DNA of 64,000 bases from Desulfoplanes formicivorans (lineage in GTDB: Bacteria > Desulfobacterota > Desulfovibrionia > Desulfovibrionales > Desulfomicrobiaceae). Below, piece by piece: positions 1 to 7,138 of the stretch. The stretch spans positions 652,657 through 716,656 of the forward strand of contig NZ_BDFE01000015.1 of assembly GCF_001748225.1 (NCBI RefSeq), given 5' to 3'. Within the stretch, counting starts at the first letter, position 1, and the number at the start of each line of letters is the position of its first letter. The position numbers were made by a program, and so were the translations under genes. The notes beneath the pieces are model-generated. The model searched no databases and was not told the DNA's origin. It saw only the letters and a list, made by a program, of their open reading frames with translations.

Positions 1-806
1 AAGATTTCCGTGAGTCCGTCCCGGTTGATGTCCAGGGCGTTGATGTTCAGGTATTTGGCTGTGCGCGATCCCTGGAACACGTCGAGCTTGGCCAGGCGGT
101 TGTCCTGTTCCCGATAGGCATAGACCGTGTGCTCGTCCATGATAAAAATCTCGTTGGTGCCGTCGTTGTCCGCATCCACAACAAGCATGCCCCGGCACTT
201 GTGGGGCAGGGACTGACTGCGCCACCGGCCCGACTGGTCCTGGTCGGTGCTTTCATACCGGAACTGGGGATTGAGCACGGCCTGCTGGCCAAAGCGGGAC
301 TGGTTGAAGACCAGGTTGGGGTTCATCTGGTTGACCTGGGCGGTTTCCTGCACCGGCTTGGCCTCGGGCCGCTGGAAAACATCCGCATTGATCTGTTTGG
401 CCGTGGTCTCCAGGGAAGGGATGAGCTGATCAATGGTGGTCTGGGCGGTAAAAGGCGTTGCCTTGCCGTCCTTATGGAGCAGCTGGACATCCAGACTGCA
501 TTGTTTGTCCATGATGGTCACGCTGCCGTATACCAGGTAGTCAGCACTGGTGGAAGCCAGTGCCTGTTTGGCCGCTTCCCGGTTGGCCAGGGGGGCCTTG
601 ATCAGGTCGCCGGCAAGGGGCTGGAAATGGCCGGGCCAGGTGAGGCGGGTCTGGAGCATGGAGGGGATGCCCTTTTGCAGGTAGGTGTAGGTCTGGGGCC
701 CGTGCACGGCAAAGGGGGCCACCACAAAGGTTTTGGCCGCATCAGCCCAAGCCTGGGTGGATATGGTCAAAAGGCAGAAAAGACTCAGCGCGAGACGCAG
801 GATCAT
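1..806 (-). CDS. Secreted FG-GAP/VCBS repeat protein, C-terminus beyond window
   Basis: An open minus-strand frame of 268 codons runs off the left edge, so the C-terminus is missing. It starts at an ATG (804-806) preceded by a good GGAGG ribosome site. Residues 1-21 form a classical signal peptide (hydrophobic LFCLLTIS core, then AWADA cleavage site). Residues about 25-130 resemble the N-terminal fold of TolB/LpoB-type proteins (YLVYGSV strand). From about residue 200 there are calcium-binding propeller blades: DADNDGTNEIFIMDE, and a second one (LDINRDGLTEI) at the very edge. These are FG-GAP/VCBS blades of a beta-propeller. The protein is therefore probably periplasmic or surface exposed; its ligand is unknown. 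The blade count cannot be judged from the visible part. Confidence 0.8.
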   Translation of the reverse strand, partial: MILRLALSLFCLLTISTQAWADAAKTFVVAPFAVHGPQTYTYLQKGIPSMLQTRLTWPGHFQPLAGDLIKAPLANREAAKQALASTSADYLVYGSVTIMDKQCSLDVQLLHKDGKATPFTAQTTIDQLIPSLETTAKQINADVFQRPEAKPVQETAQVNQMNPNLVFNQSRFGQQAVLNPQFRYESTDQDQSGRWRSQSLPHKCRGMLVVDADNDGTNEIFIMDEHTVYAYREQDNRLAKLDVFQGSRTAKYLNINALDINRDGLTEI

Positions 807-911
807 GGATGTTCCTCCAGAGATGAGTGAGCGGAGATGATTCCGCATGATTTTTTTTACATGAGAATTGGGGTGACTTTTGGTTGGGATGGGGGGGATT
901 GTCAAGTTTAA

Positions 912-977
912 GTGCACAGTACGCAGGACACAGTGCGCAGGGCACTCAAGTGCACAGTACGCAGTACGCAGTGCGCA
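912..977 (+). repeat. Heptad repeat array A
   Basis: Nine degenerate 7-bp units stand head to tail: GTGCACA, GTACGCA, GGACACA, GTGCGCA, GGGCACT, then a CAA spacer, then GTGCACA, GTACGCA, GTACGCA, GTGCGCA. The consensus is G-K-R-C-R-C-A. The array lies in the 336-base gap between the FG-GAP gene and the TPR gene (807-1142). I see nothing else in that gap apart from a G-rich run just before the array. Confidence 0.9.
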
Positions 978-1142
978 GGAGTTGTTTCTTGGGACTCGAT
1001 GGGGGAGTGGTTTTTGCGGTACCGGTTTGTGGCCGGTCTTTCGAGGAGCTTGGTGGGGTGGTTGACGCGTCTTGTGAGGGCCATTAGTCGGGGAGTTGGA
1101 TTGTACGTTGATTCTTGGCCTTGGGAGGTGAAAGACAGCATC

Positions 1143-1649
1143 ATGGTTTCCAGACGAGATTTTTTATTCAGCGCGGTGCGCCGGGTGCGCCAGAATGTGG
1201 AGGAGGCGGGTTCGGTTTCTGTTTCCAAACCGGTTTCTGGCATTGGTAAAGAAATCAGGGAGGCCGACCAGTTGTTTGGCCAGGGAAAGTGGGAGCAGGC
1301 CCGGGACGCGTACAAGGAAGTTCTGGCCCGGGAACCCCATCATCTTGAGGCGCGGGTGCAGGTGATGATCTGCCACTACCGGCTGGATGAAATCAATCCG
1401 GCCAAGGTGTGCGCCCGACAGGTTCTGCAGAAAGATCCTGCAAACCATACGGCCAGGCTGTTTCTGGGGCTGGCATGGCTCAAAAAGGACAATCTGGAAA
1501 AGGCCATGGAGGCCTGGGACGGGTATTTTGACACCACCAATCCCCAGGTGCTCCGGGAAGTCAATGTGCACAAGGCCCTTTTCGAGTCAGGAGAAGAGCT
1601 CGACTGCCAGGCCGTTGCCCGGGAAATGGAGAAGGTGATATTTGTTTAA
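1143..1649 (+). CDS. Small TPR-repeat protein
   Basis: A 168-residue protein. The ATG at 1143 is chosen over upstream in-frame starts because a GGGAGGTG ribosome site lies about 10 bases upstream, and the earlier frame only reads through the repeat array. The N-terminus (MVSRRDFLFSAVRRVRQ) resembles a twin-arginine-like or amphipathic leader, but no hydrophobic segment follows it. Residues 40-155 hold about three tetratricopeptide helices pairs (ADQLFGQGKWEQARDAYKEV; ARLFLGLAWLKKDNLEKAMEAW), so this is a protein-protein interaction scaffold. Its partner is unknown. In sulfate reducers short TPR proteins with an RRDFLF start often lie near redox enzymes, but no such gene is adjacent here. The stop codon is followed directly by repeat array B. 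Confidence 0.8.
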   Translation: MVSRRDFLFSAVRRVRQNVEEAGSVSVSKPVSGIGKEIREADQLFGQGKWEQARDAYKEVLAREPHHLEARVQVMICHYRLDEINPAKVCARQVLQKDPANHTARLFLGLAWLKKDNLEKAMEAWDGYFDTTNPQVLREVNVHKALFESGEELDCQAVAREMEKVIFV

Positions 1650-1718
1650 GTGCGCAGTACACTTAAGTGCGCAGTACGCAGGGCACAGTGCGCAGGGCAC
1701 TCAAGTACGCAGGGCGCA
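1650..1718 (+). repeat. Heptad repeat array B
   Basis: The array starts on the base after the TPR stop codon. Units: GTGCGCA, GTACACT, TAA spacer, GTGCGCA, GTACGCA, GGGCACA, GTGCGCA, GGGCACT, CAA spacer, GTACGCA, GGGCGCA. The junction GTACACT-TAA-GTGC contains the palindrome CACTTAAGTG. It matches array A in orientation and array C in inverted orientation; B and C bracket the four-helix-bundle gene. Confidence 0.9.
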
Positions 1719-1777
1719 GAAAAAATATTTTCGCGGTAAGGCAGGGAAGAGGGCGCAGAAGTGAAAGGGGTAAGTCA

Positions 1778-2149
1778 ATGGATACGCCACGTCATGGATT
1801 TGAGAATCTTGAGGTCTGGAAAAGGGGGTGCAGGCTTGCCGTAGCCCTTCATGGGGCAATGAAAACAGGTAAAGATTTTTGTTTTCGGGATCAAATATGG
1901 CGATCTGCCCTTTCCATTCCGAGCAATATTGCAGAAGGTTATGAGCGGAAAAGCCCCAAGGATTTCATCAGATTTTTGGTCATTGCCAAGGGATCATGCG
2001 GGGAATTGAGGACGCAACTTTATATCGCACAACAGGTCGGTTTCCTAAACAAGAAACACTGTCAGGATTACATCGGGGAAACCCAAGAAATTTCAGCCAT
2101 GCTCTCCGGCCTGATCAAAACCATCCAACACAAACATTCCATCAACTAA
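1778..2149 (+). CDS. Four helix bundle protein (S23 / 23S rRNA intervening-sequence family)
   Basis: A 123-residue protein, the usual length for the family. The ATG at 1778 is preceded by GAAAGGGGTAAG; an upstream in-frame start would translate the repeat array and is rejected. The family signature is clear: FENLEVWKRG near the N-terminus, then DQIWRSALSIPSNIAEGYER, and a C-terminal helix with GELRTQLYIAQQVGFL. Members form pentameric four-helix bundles. They were first found encoded in intervening sequences of 23S rRNA genes, and relatives include the Avd protein of diversity-generating retroelements; the cellular role of free-standing copies is not settled. Here the gene is not in an rRNA gene and no reverse transcriptase is near. 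It sits between repeat arrays B and C, which are mutually inverted, so it may travel as a unit with them. Its AT-richer composition than its neighbours fits acquisition. Confidence 0.92.
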   Translation: MDTPRHGFENLEVWKRGCRLAVALHGAMKTGKDFCFRDQIWRSALSIPSNIAEGYERKSPKDFIRFLVIAKGSCGELRTQLYIAQQVGFLNKKHCQDYIGETQEISAMLSGLIKTIQHKHSIN

Positions 2150-2179
2150 CACCTCCCATTGAGCGCAAGCACCAAGCTC

Positions 2180-2226
2180 TGCGCCCTGCACACTGTGCCC
2201 TGCCTACTCAAGTGCGCCCTGCGCAC
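2180..2226 (-). repeat. Heptad repeat array C (inverted relative to B)
   Basis: Read on the minus strand the units are GTGCGCA, GGGCGCA, spacer, GTAGGCA, GGGCACA, GTGTGCA, GGGCGCA. It lies between the four-helix-bundle gene and the stop of the convergent kinase-like gene. It shares the 16-base string GCACTTGAGTAGGCAG exactly with array F, 8 kb away. Confidence 0.88.
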
Positions 2227-2230
2227 TTTG

Positions 2231-2962
2231 CTACAACTCTGTTCGCTGGTTGGGTATTTCCAACCTGAAGGTGGTCTGTTCCCCGGTGGTGGTCAGGTCG
2301 AGGTTCCATCCGGCCTGGTCGGCAAAGAACTTGACCATGGGCAGGCCCAGGCCAAAGTGGTCGGGCCGGGTGGTGGCGTGTTCTTCGAACGGGGCCAGGT
2401 CATGGGGGAAGGTGGTGGGCGAGGTCAGGGTGCATACGATTCCCTGACCCAGGGGGGCCATTTCAAAACCCAGATTGTGCTGGCCGCCCGGATCCTTGTC
2501 CATGCAGGCTTCCACCGCGTTTTTCAGTGCCTCGTCCACGGTCAGGGTGAGCAGGAAGGGGGGAAGCTGCAAGGTGGGCAGGGAATCGTGGATCGCCATA
2601 TCCCTGATGATCTTGTGTTTGTAGAACAGGTTGTTGGTCCAGAATCTGTCCACCCATTCCATGAACTGGCCCACATCGATCATGGTCACTTCTTCGTCCA
2701 TAAAGAAGCTGTGCAGCTCGTTGTCCCGAAGCATTTCCGCCAGTTTGTTCACGGCCTGGGTCAGCCTGTCGAATTTGGGCAGGAGATCCGCGGCCGGCAT
2801 GTCCGGCTGGCGGTGGATCTTGCCCCGGAAAAGTTCCAGCTGCATTTCCAGAACGTGGCAGAAATTATTGGCGTTGTGGGTCATACCGGGGATCTGTCCG
2901 CCGGCATTGGCAAGAACGCGGGTACGGGCCAGGTGCAACCACTCATCATAGGTTCTGCTCAC
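2231..2962 (-). CDS. Histidine-kinase-like ATPase domain protein
   Basis: A 243-residue protein. The C-terminal half carries GHKL/HATPase boxes: N-box DEALKNAVEACMDK (about residue 143) and G2-box HFGLGLPMVKFFADQAGW (about 206-223). The N-terminal half is helical and resembles a dimerisation/phosphotransfer helix pair (GMTHNANNFCHVLEMQLELF, about residue 26), where the histidine after GMT could be the phospho-acceptor; I cannot prove that. There is no transmembrane segment or sensor domain, so this is a cytoplasmic partner. Its start overlaps the stop of the PilZ gene by four bases (ATGA), so the two are translationally coupled. A shared role in signalling with the PilZ protein is inferred from this context. 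Confidence 0.75.
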   Translation of the reverse strand: MSRTYDEWLHLARTRVLANAGGQIPGMTHNANNFCHVLEMQLELFRGKIHRQPDMPAADLLPKFDRLTQAVNKLAEMLRDNELHSFFMDEEVTMIDVGQFMEWVDRFWTNNLFYKHKIIRDMAIHDSLPTLQLPPFLLTLTVDEALKNAVEACMDKDPGGQHNLGFEMAPLGQGIVCTLTSPTTFPHDLAPFEEHATTRPDHFGLGLPMVKFFADQAGWNLDLTTTGEQTTFRLEIPNQRTEL

Positions 2963-3486
2963 AATTTTTCTCCCCGGATCATTTCTCGTTGTTCCCTGAA
3001 TACATACTGAATAATGGCCTCGCGATCATTGTCCCGGATAAAGGTGAATTCCACAACCCAGACAGGACCGTTTTCCCGTGTCTGCTGGCGACGGGTGATG
3101 GTGCCCACGACGTTGACCAGCCTCAGGGGAAAGCGTGACAGGGTGATCACCAGTTCAAGGTGATCGCCCTCCTGGAAGTCGTGGGGTGAGGTGAACTGCA
3201 GGCCTGCGCCGCTTATCTGGGAGATGGTGGCTTCCAGCGGGTATTCGGCCTGGATGGACGATTGGTGCAGCAGACCAAGAATGGTGTCGAGCTTGGCGTT
3301 GATGGCCTCAAGATAGTCAAGGAGTTCATCAGGAAGGGAGGTCTGCTGCAAGGCGTCCCGCAGATGGTCCACAGGCTGGCTGAACCCGCCCCTGAGGCCG
3401 GGCTGGGTTGAGGGTGAAACCGACTTGCGCATGAAGGCCTGAAGAGCGGTTTCAATGCGGGTGTAGGTTCTGCGTTCGGTTTCCAT
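2959..3486 (-). CDS. PilZ domain protein
   Basis: A 175-residue protein from the ATG at 3486; a GTG two codons earlier (3492) is also possible, and neither has a strong ribosome site. A basic motif (ERRTYTRIE) lies at the N-terminus. The PilZ-like body spans about residues 85-165, with a SQISGAGLQF turn matching the D/N-x-S-x-x-G motif and the strand pattern LELVITLSRFPLRLVNVVGTI. PilZ domains bind cyclic di-GMP through an RxxxR plus D/NxSxxG pair. The second motif is plain here, while the arginine pair sits unusually far away at the N-terminus, so binding is not certain. It is coupled to the downstream kinase-like gene by a four-base overlap, which suggests a c-di-GMP-linked control unit. 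Confidence 0.75.
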   Translation of the reverse strand: METERRTYTRIETALQAFMRKSVSPSTQPGLRGGFSQPVDHLRDALQQTSLPDELLDYLEAINAKLDTILGLLHQSSIQAEYPLEATISQISGAGLQFTSPHDFQEGDHLELVITLSRFPLRLVNVVGTITRRQQTRENGPVWVVEFTFIRDNDREAIIQYVFREQREMIRGEKL

Positions 3487-3580
3487 GGGCACTCTGGTCG
3501 GGTAGGGGATGGGAGAGCCAGGTTTTCCGGCAGGGCCTTTTCTCCCTGGTGCTGAGGCGGTCTATGTTGCCACGTTGTTC

Positions 3581-4009
3581 CTAAAATCCGTTTTCCTCCA
3601 CTTCCACATGCATGGCGTGGACCGGGCAGATGCGGGTGCATTGGCCACAGGCCGTGCATTTGTCACAGTCAAATTCCACGCGCCTGGTTTCCGGGTCCAG
3701 GTACAGGGCGTGGGTTGGGCACAGGGACGTGCACACGCCGCAGTGCATGCAGGATTCCTCGTCCCGGGAAATCTGCTGGGCCACCGGGGTGACGGTGATG
3801 TCGTGTTCCTGAAGATAGGTGATGCCCTGGTTGTAGGCTTCTTCCCGGCCGGAAAGTTCCAGAACCATATGGCCTTCATGGCGGGGGTTGATGCGGGCCT
3901 TGAGGATGTTGAAGGTCAGGTCAAAAAGGGTGGCCAGATTGCAGATGACCGGCTTGCCCGAAACCATGGGCGGGAAGGAAAGGGATATGATGCGGCTGTA
4001 ATTTTTCAT
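3581..4009 (-). CDS. NIL domain / 4Fe-4S ferredoxin-type protein
   Basis: A 142-residue protein starting at the ATG at 4009 (MKNYSRIISLSFPP); an upstream start at 4078 would read through a hairpin. Residues 1-75 match the NIL domain, a ferredoxin-like fold often attached to methionine transporters and ferredoxins. Residues 82-140 carry two Cys clusters, CMHCGVCTSLCP and CDKCTACGQCTRICP, which is a 2[4Fe-4S] arrangement. It is probably a cytoplasmic electron carrier. In sulfate reducers and methanogens such NIL-ferredoxins are linked to sulfur insertion in homocysteine and methionine formation, but no partner gene is adjacent, so that link is family knowledge only. It lies downstream of plsY, separated by a hairpin. 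Confidence 0.88.
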   Translation of the reverse strand: MKNYSRIISLSFPPMVSGKPVICNLATLFDLTFNILKARINPRHEGHMVLELSGREEAYNQGITYLQEHDITVTPVAQQISRDEESCMHCGVCTSLCPTHALYLDPETRRVEFDCDKCTACGQCTRICPVHAMHVEVEENGF

Positions 4010-4049
4010 GGGATTGTGGCGTGTACGCAAAGTAAGAGGACATGAAGAG

Positions 4050-4069
4050 GCCTCGCAACGTGGCGAGGC
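4050..4069 (-). terminator. Weak terminator-like hairpin after plsY
   Basis: A perfect 7-bp stem (GCCTCGC / GCGAGGC) with a 6-base loop sits between plsY and the NIL-ferredoxin gene. Only a short pyrimidine run follows on the minus strand, so it may attenuate rather than stop transcription. Confidence 0.45.
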
Positions 4070-4096
4070 TGTTTGCACGGCTTTTCCTCTGGGGGA

Positions 4097-4687
4097 TTAT
4101 TCCTTCTTTTTTTTCCAGGAATGCTCGTTGCCGGCGCGGAGGCGTTCAATATTGTCGCGATGCTTCCAGAAGATGAGGGCCATGAGCACCAGGGCCAGGA
4201 TGAGCAGGGAAAAGTGTCCGCTGACAAGAAGGAATACGGGCAGGGCCGTGGCCAGGCACAGGGAGCCCATGGACACGTAGCCGCTGGCAATGATCACCAT
4301 CGCAAAAACCACGATGGACCAGAACAGGACGCCCGGCGCCAGGGCCAGGAAGACACCCACGGTCGTGGCCACGCCCTTGCCCCCTTTGCCGTTGAGAAAC
4401 ACCGAATACATGTGCCCCGCCACAGCGGCCAGACCGGTCAGGGTTAGAAAGGTGGCCGAATGGGTAAAGCTGGTTGCAACAATGATCGGAAACCATCCCT
4501 TGAAGACATCCAGAACCAGGGTCAGGATGCCGTATCCCAAACCACAGGTCCGGGCGATGTTGGTGGCTCCCGTGCTTTTGCTTCCCTGGGAAAGGGGATC
4601 TACCTTGCAGAAAACCTTGGCAATGAGCAGGCCAAAGGGAACGGCCCCCAAAAGATAACTGATTCCCAGCCAGAATATTGTTACCAT
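4097..4687 (-). CDS. plsY: Glycerol-3-phosphate acyltransferase PlsY
   Basis: PlsY is an integral inner-membrane enzyme that moves an acyl group from acyl-phosphate to glycerol-3-phosphate, the first committed step of phospholipid synthesis. The 196-residue product starts at the ATG at 4687, placed 6 bases after GGAG; an ATG four codons upstream is less well served. Family motifs are visible: SYLLGAVPFGLLIAK at the N-terminus, then GSKSTGATNIARTCG (the glycine/asparagine loop), DVFKGWFP, and GHMYSVFLNGKGGKGVATTVG. Five or so hydrophobic segments and normal length support an intact enzyme. The C-terminus ends in a lysine-rich tail. Its upstream neighbour on the same strand is the RNase gene, separated by a terminator, so plsY probably has its own promoter in the 4700-4800 region. 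Confidence 0.96.
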   Translation of the reverse strand: MVTIFWLGISYLLGAVPFGLLIAKVFCKVDPLSQGSKSTGATNIARTCGLGYGILTLVLDVFKGWFPIIVATSFTHSATFLTLTGLAAVAGHMYSVFLNGKGGKGVATTVGVFLALAPGVLFWSIVVFAMVIIASGYVSMGSLCLATALPVFLLVSGHFSLLILALVLMALIFWKHRDNIERLRAGNEHSWKKKKE

Positions 4688-4803
4688 GATCGTCTCCATA
4701 CGTTGTGTTCACTCGTGTACGTGCAACCTGCGAGGGTATGCAGGGATGTGTTTCTTCCATGACCCCCGTCCTCGAATACATCGTGAACGATCCTTTTAGA
4801 ACA

Positions 4804-4840
4804 AGAAAAAACCAAGCGCAACCATGTTCCGCATGTTGCG
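4804..4840 (-). terminator. Terminator after the RNB gene
   Basis: On the minus strand CGCAACATG and CATGGTTGCG form an imperfect stem (one bulged G) around CGGAA, followed by CTTGG and a run of six T. It lies just past the stop of the RNB gene. Confidence 0.7.
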
Positions 4841-4852
4841 TTCCTGCGGGAT

Positions 4853-6907
4853 TCAGGCTTCCCAGGCCTCGGCAATGTGCAGCTCGTTGTTCAAGGGATC
4901 GACCTTGCCAAGGCGGATGGTGAACCGCTGGCCCAGCCGGACCTTGTCCCCGAACAGGGAGGTGGGGGCCCGGAGAAAAAGCTGTTCCTGGGTCAGGGCC
5001 AGGGTGACCATGCGTTCGTTGTGTTCCACGACTTCTCCTGTCCAGTTCCGTTGTTTGGCCTGCTGCCGGAAAAAGAGATATTTCCAGTATCGGGGGCGGA
5101 AGCGCTGGATCCTGCCTACGGCCTGGGCCCGGGCGCTGATCCGGGGAAGGACCGCCTTGATGGATTCGCTGGTCCAGGGGAACTGGTCCGAGGTGAGGGC
5201 TGCCAGAATCTGGGCCGAATTGATGAAATCAGCGTACCGCCTCAAGGGGGAGGTAATGGGCGCGTAGGCATCCACACCCAGGGCTGCGTGCCGTTTGGGC
5301 GTTGCCTCCATGATGGAGGGCCCCATGCACTTGATGAGTCTGAAGATGTCGCACGGGGCCGACCAGATGCCCGCGCTTTCCTTGGGCAGGGAAATATTCT
5401 GGGTCCTGAAGATGAGGGGAATGTCGTGGTCCATGGCCCAGAGGGCGGCCTGGGAGTTGGCCAGGATCATGAACTCGCTGACCAGTACCTGGGCCCGGTT
5501 TTCCGGCGGTCCCGGTTCCATGACCACTTCGACGTCCTCATGCGTGTGGTTGAGCATGATCCGGGGATCAGGCTGCTGCATGATCACGGCGCCCTGTTGG
5601 ATCCGGTTGGTCCGCAACATCTGAGCCAGCTCGTCGGCTGCCTGAAGCATGGGATCGGGATGATCGGAAACCAGATTTTCCTGAACCTCGTCATAGGTCA
5701 GATTGTGTTGCAGCCGCACCCATTGGTGTCGGGGCCTGCACGCAAGGGGGTTGCCCAGGTGGTCCAGGTGGATTTCGAAAAGCAGGGCCGGCCTGTCCTT
5801 GCCCGCATGCAGACTGAAAAAATCATTGCCCAGATCCCGGGGGAGCATGTTGGCGGTTCCCTCGGGCAGGTAGATGGATGAGAACCGTTCCATGACTGCT
5901 TTGTCCAGGGAGGACCCGAATTCCCATGCCAGACCGGGGCAGGCCAACACGATTTCCAGATGAAAGCCGTCTTTGGTCCGCTCGATAAAGAACCCGTCGT
6001 CAATGTCTCTGGTGGAGGCCGAGTCAATGCTCACCGCTCGGGTATGGGTGACTGGTTGGGCCATGGTCAGGACCCGGGCTCGCAGGTTGTCGATGTCCCG
6101 GGCAAAAGGCGCTGACCATATTTCGTCTTCCCACTCGTACCCTGCTTGGTCCAGCAGATAATTGTAATGGGGGGGCACTATTCCCCACGCCTGGGCAAGA
6201 TGCAGGGCCAGAAAGGGAATGTCCGGAATCCCCGCGGTCATCTTTTTCCAGACGGCCTCGGTTTCGCCGTGTTCGCGCAACCCGATGCGATCTATGAGAA
6301 TCTGTCGGAGTTGTCGGGCGGTTTCCGCATCCGGGGTGGTGGACAGAACCGCGCTGTTTTGATGCACCTTCCATAATTGTTTGAAAAAGGCCTGGCCTTC
6401 GGCCACCAGACGCTCCCGTTCCTGGGTCCTGCGCATTTCCTCGGTCCGTCTGGTGACTGTTTCCTGCGAATAGATCTCGAAATGGGGCGGGGAAAATTTG
6501 AAATGGGTCTTGGTGGCAAGGAGCTTTCGTCCCAGGGCCGCCTTTTCATTGGCGCCGGGGTCTTCCCAGAGGAGCCCGGCCAGCCAGGCAATGGAGGCCT
6601 GACTGATCTCTCCCTGGGCCAGTTCCCACAGTTCCATGGGATCGATATCCCGGCCCAGTTCCTGGCGTTGGGCCTCCAGGGCCTTCATGGTCTGCAATAT
6701 GTCGGATCTGCTGGAGGCCTCGGGCAGACTCGGTCCTGTCCACGGCAGAATCCTGGCCAGGGGGAGTTTCATTTCCCGCTGGTTGATGTTCACGAGTTTG
6801 ACTCGGGCGGCGCGCAGTTCCTGAACACATCCCATGACGGTCTGGTTGTTCTGGATGTATTCGACGATTGTCCCGGGGTGAAGGGGGGAGAGAGAAGAAA
6901 GGGGCAT
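4853..6907 (-). CDS. RNase II/RNB-family 3'-5' exoribonuclease
   Basis: A 684-residue protein. From about residue 290 the RNB catalytic domain is well conserved: SIDSASTRDIDDGFF supplies the four metal-binding aspartates of RNase II, followed by SIYLPEGTANMLPRDL and the late SPLRRYADFINS motif with the catalytic arginine. The last 60 residues (GEVVEHNERMVTLAL...) look like an S1-type RNA-binding barrel. The N-terminal 280 residues are only loosely like the cold-shock domains of RNase II/R: residues 8-55 form one small barrel, and the rest is helical and lineage specific. It should degrade single-stranded RNA processively in the cytoplasm. It could be called rnb or vacB-like, but the N-terminus differs, so no symbol is given. 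It is transcribed alone or by read-through from the AICAR transformylase gene, with arrays D and E in between. Confidence 0.9.
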   Translation of the reverse strand: MPLSSLSPLHPGTIVEYIQNNQTVMGCVQELRAARVKLVNINQREMKLPLARILPWTGPSLPEASSRSDILQTMKALEAQRQELGRDIDPMELWELAQGEISQASIAWLAGLLWEDPGANEKAALGRKLLATKTHFKFSPPHFEIYSQETVTRRTEEMRRTQERERLVAEGQAFFKQLWKVHQNSAVLSTTPDAETARQLRQILIDRIGLREHGETEAVWKKMTAGIPDIPFLALHLAQAWGIVPPHYNYLLDQAGYEWEDEIWSAPFARDIDNLRARVLTMAQPVTHTRAVSIDSASTRDIDDGFFIERTKDGFHLEIVLACPGLAWEFGSSLDKAVMERFSSIYLPEGTANMLPRDLGNDFFSLHAGKDRPALLFEIHLDHLGNPLACRPRHQWVRLQHNLTYDEVQENLVSDHPDPMLQAADELAQMLRTNRIQQGAVIMQQPDPRIMLNHTHEDVEVVMEPGPPENRAQVLVSEFMILANSQAALWAMDHDIPLIFRTQNISLPKESAGIWSAPCDIFRLIKCMGPSIMEATPKRHAALGVDAYAPITSPLRRYADFINSAQILAALTSDQFPWTSESIKAVLPRISARAQAVGRIQRFRPRYWKYLFFRQQAKQRNWTGEVVEHNERMVTLALTQEQLFLRAPTSLFGDKVRLGQRFTIRLGKVDPLNNELHIAEAWEA

Positions 6908-6943
6908 GAGTACCTGGGCAAAAAAGGTTGAGAATTATTGAGA

Positions 6944-7005
6944 GTGCACAGGGCACAGGAGTGCACAGTACTTCAGAGTGCGCAGTACACAGTACACAGT
7001 GCACA
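6944..7005 (+). repeat. Heptad repeat array D
   Basis: Units: GTGCACA, GGGCACA, GGA spacer, GTGCACA, GTACTTC, AGA spacer, GTGCGCA, GTACACA, GTACACA, GTGCACA. It lies 37 bases upstream of the RNB start codon and is inverted relative to array E, about 100 bases away, so the two could pair into a long imperfect hairpin in the transcript. Confidence 0.88.
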
Positions 7006-7106
7006 GGGAAAAAGGCGTCTCGAATCGATTGATGAAGGTGTCCTGCCTTCCAATGTGCTTTACATGGCCATTGCAAAAAGAAGTGATCGCCCCGGGATTA
7101 TGATTC

Positions 7107-7134
7107 TGTGCCCTGCGTACTGCGTACTGTGTAC
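7107..7134 (-). repeat. Heptad repeat array E (inverted relative to D)
   Basis: On the minus strand it reads GTACACA, GTACGCA, GTACGCA, GGGCACA. It sits directly after the stop of the AICAR transformylase gene, separated only by a short run of A on that strand (T on plus). The 100 bases between E and D hold nothing recognisable. Confidence 0.85.
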
Positions 7135-7138
7135 TTTT

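Noticed and set aside
1778..2149. Four-helix-bundle gene considered as the Avd of a diversity-generating retroelement
   Set aside because: No reverse transcriptase, template repeat or variable-repeat target gene is nearby.
912..2226. Repeat arrays considered as a CRISPR locus
   Set aside because: Units are 7 bp and degenerate, spacers are 3-5 bases, and there are no cas genes; the structure is not repeat-spacer.
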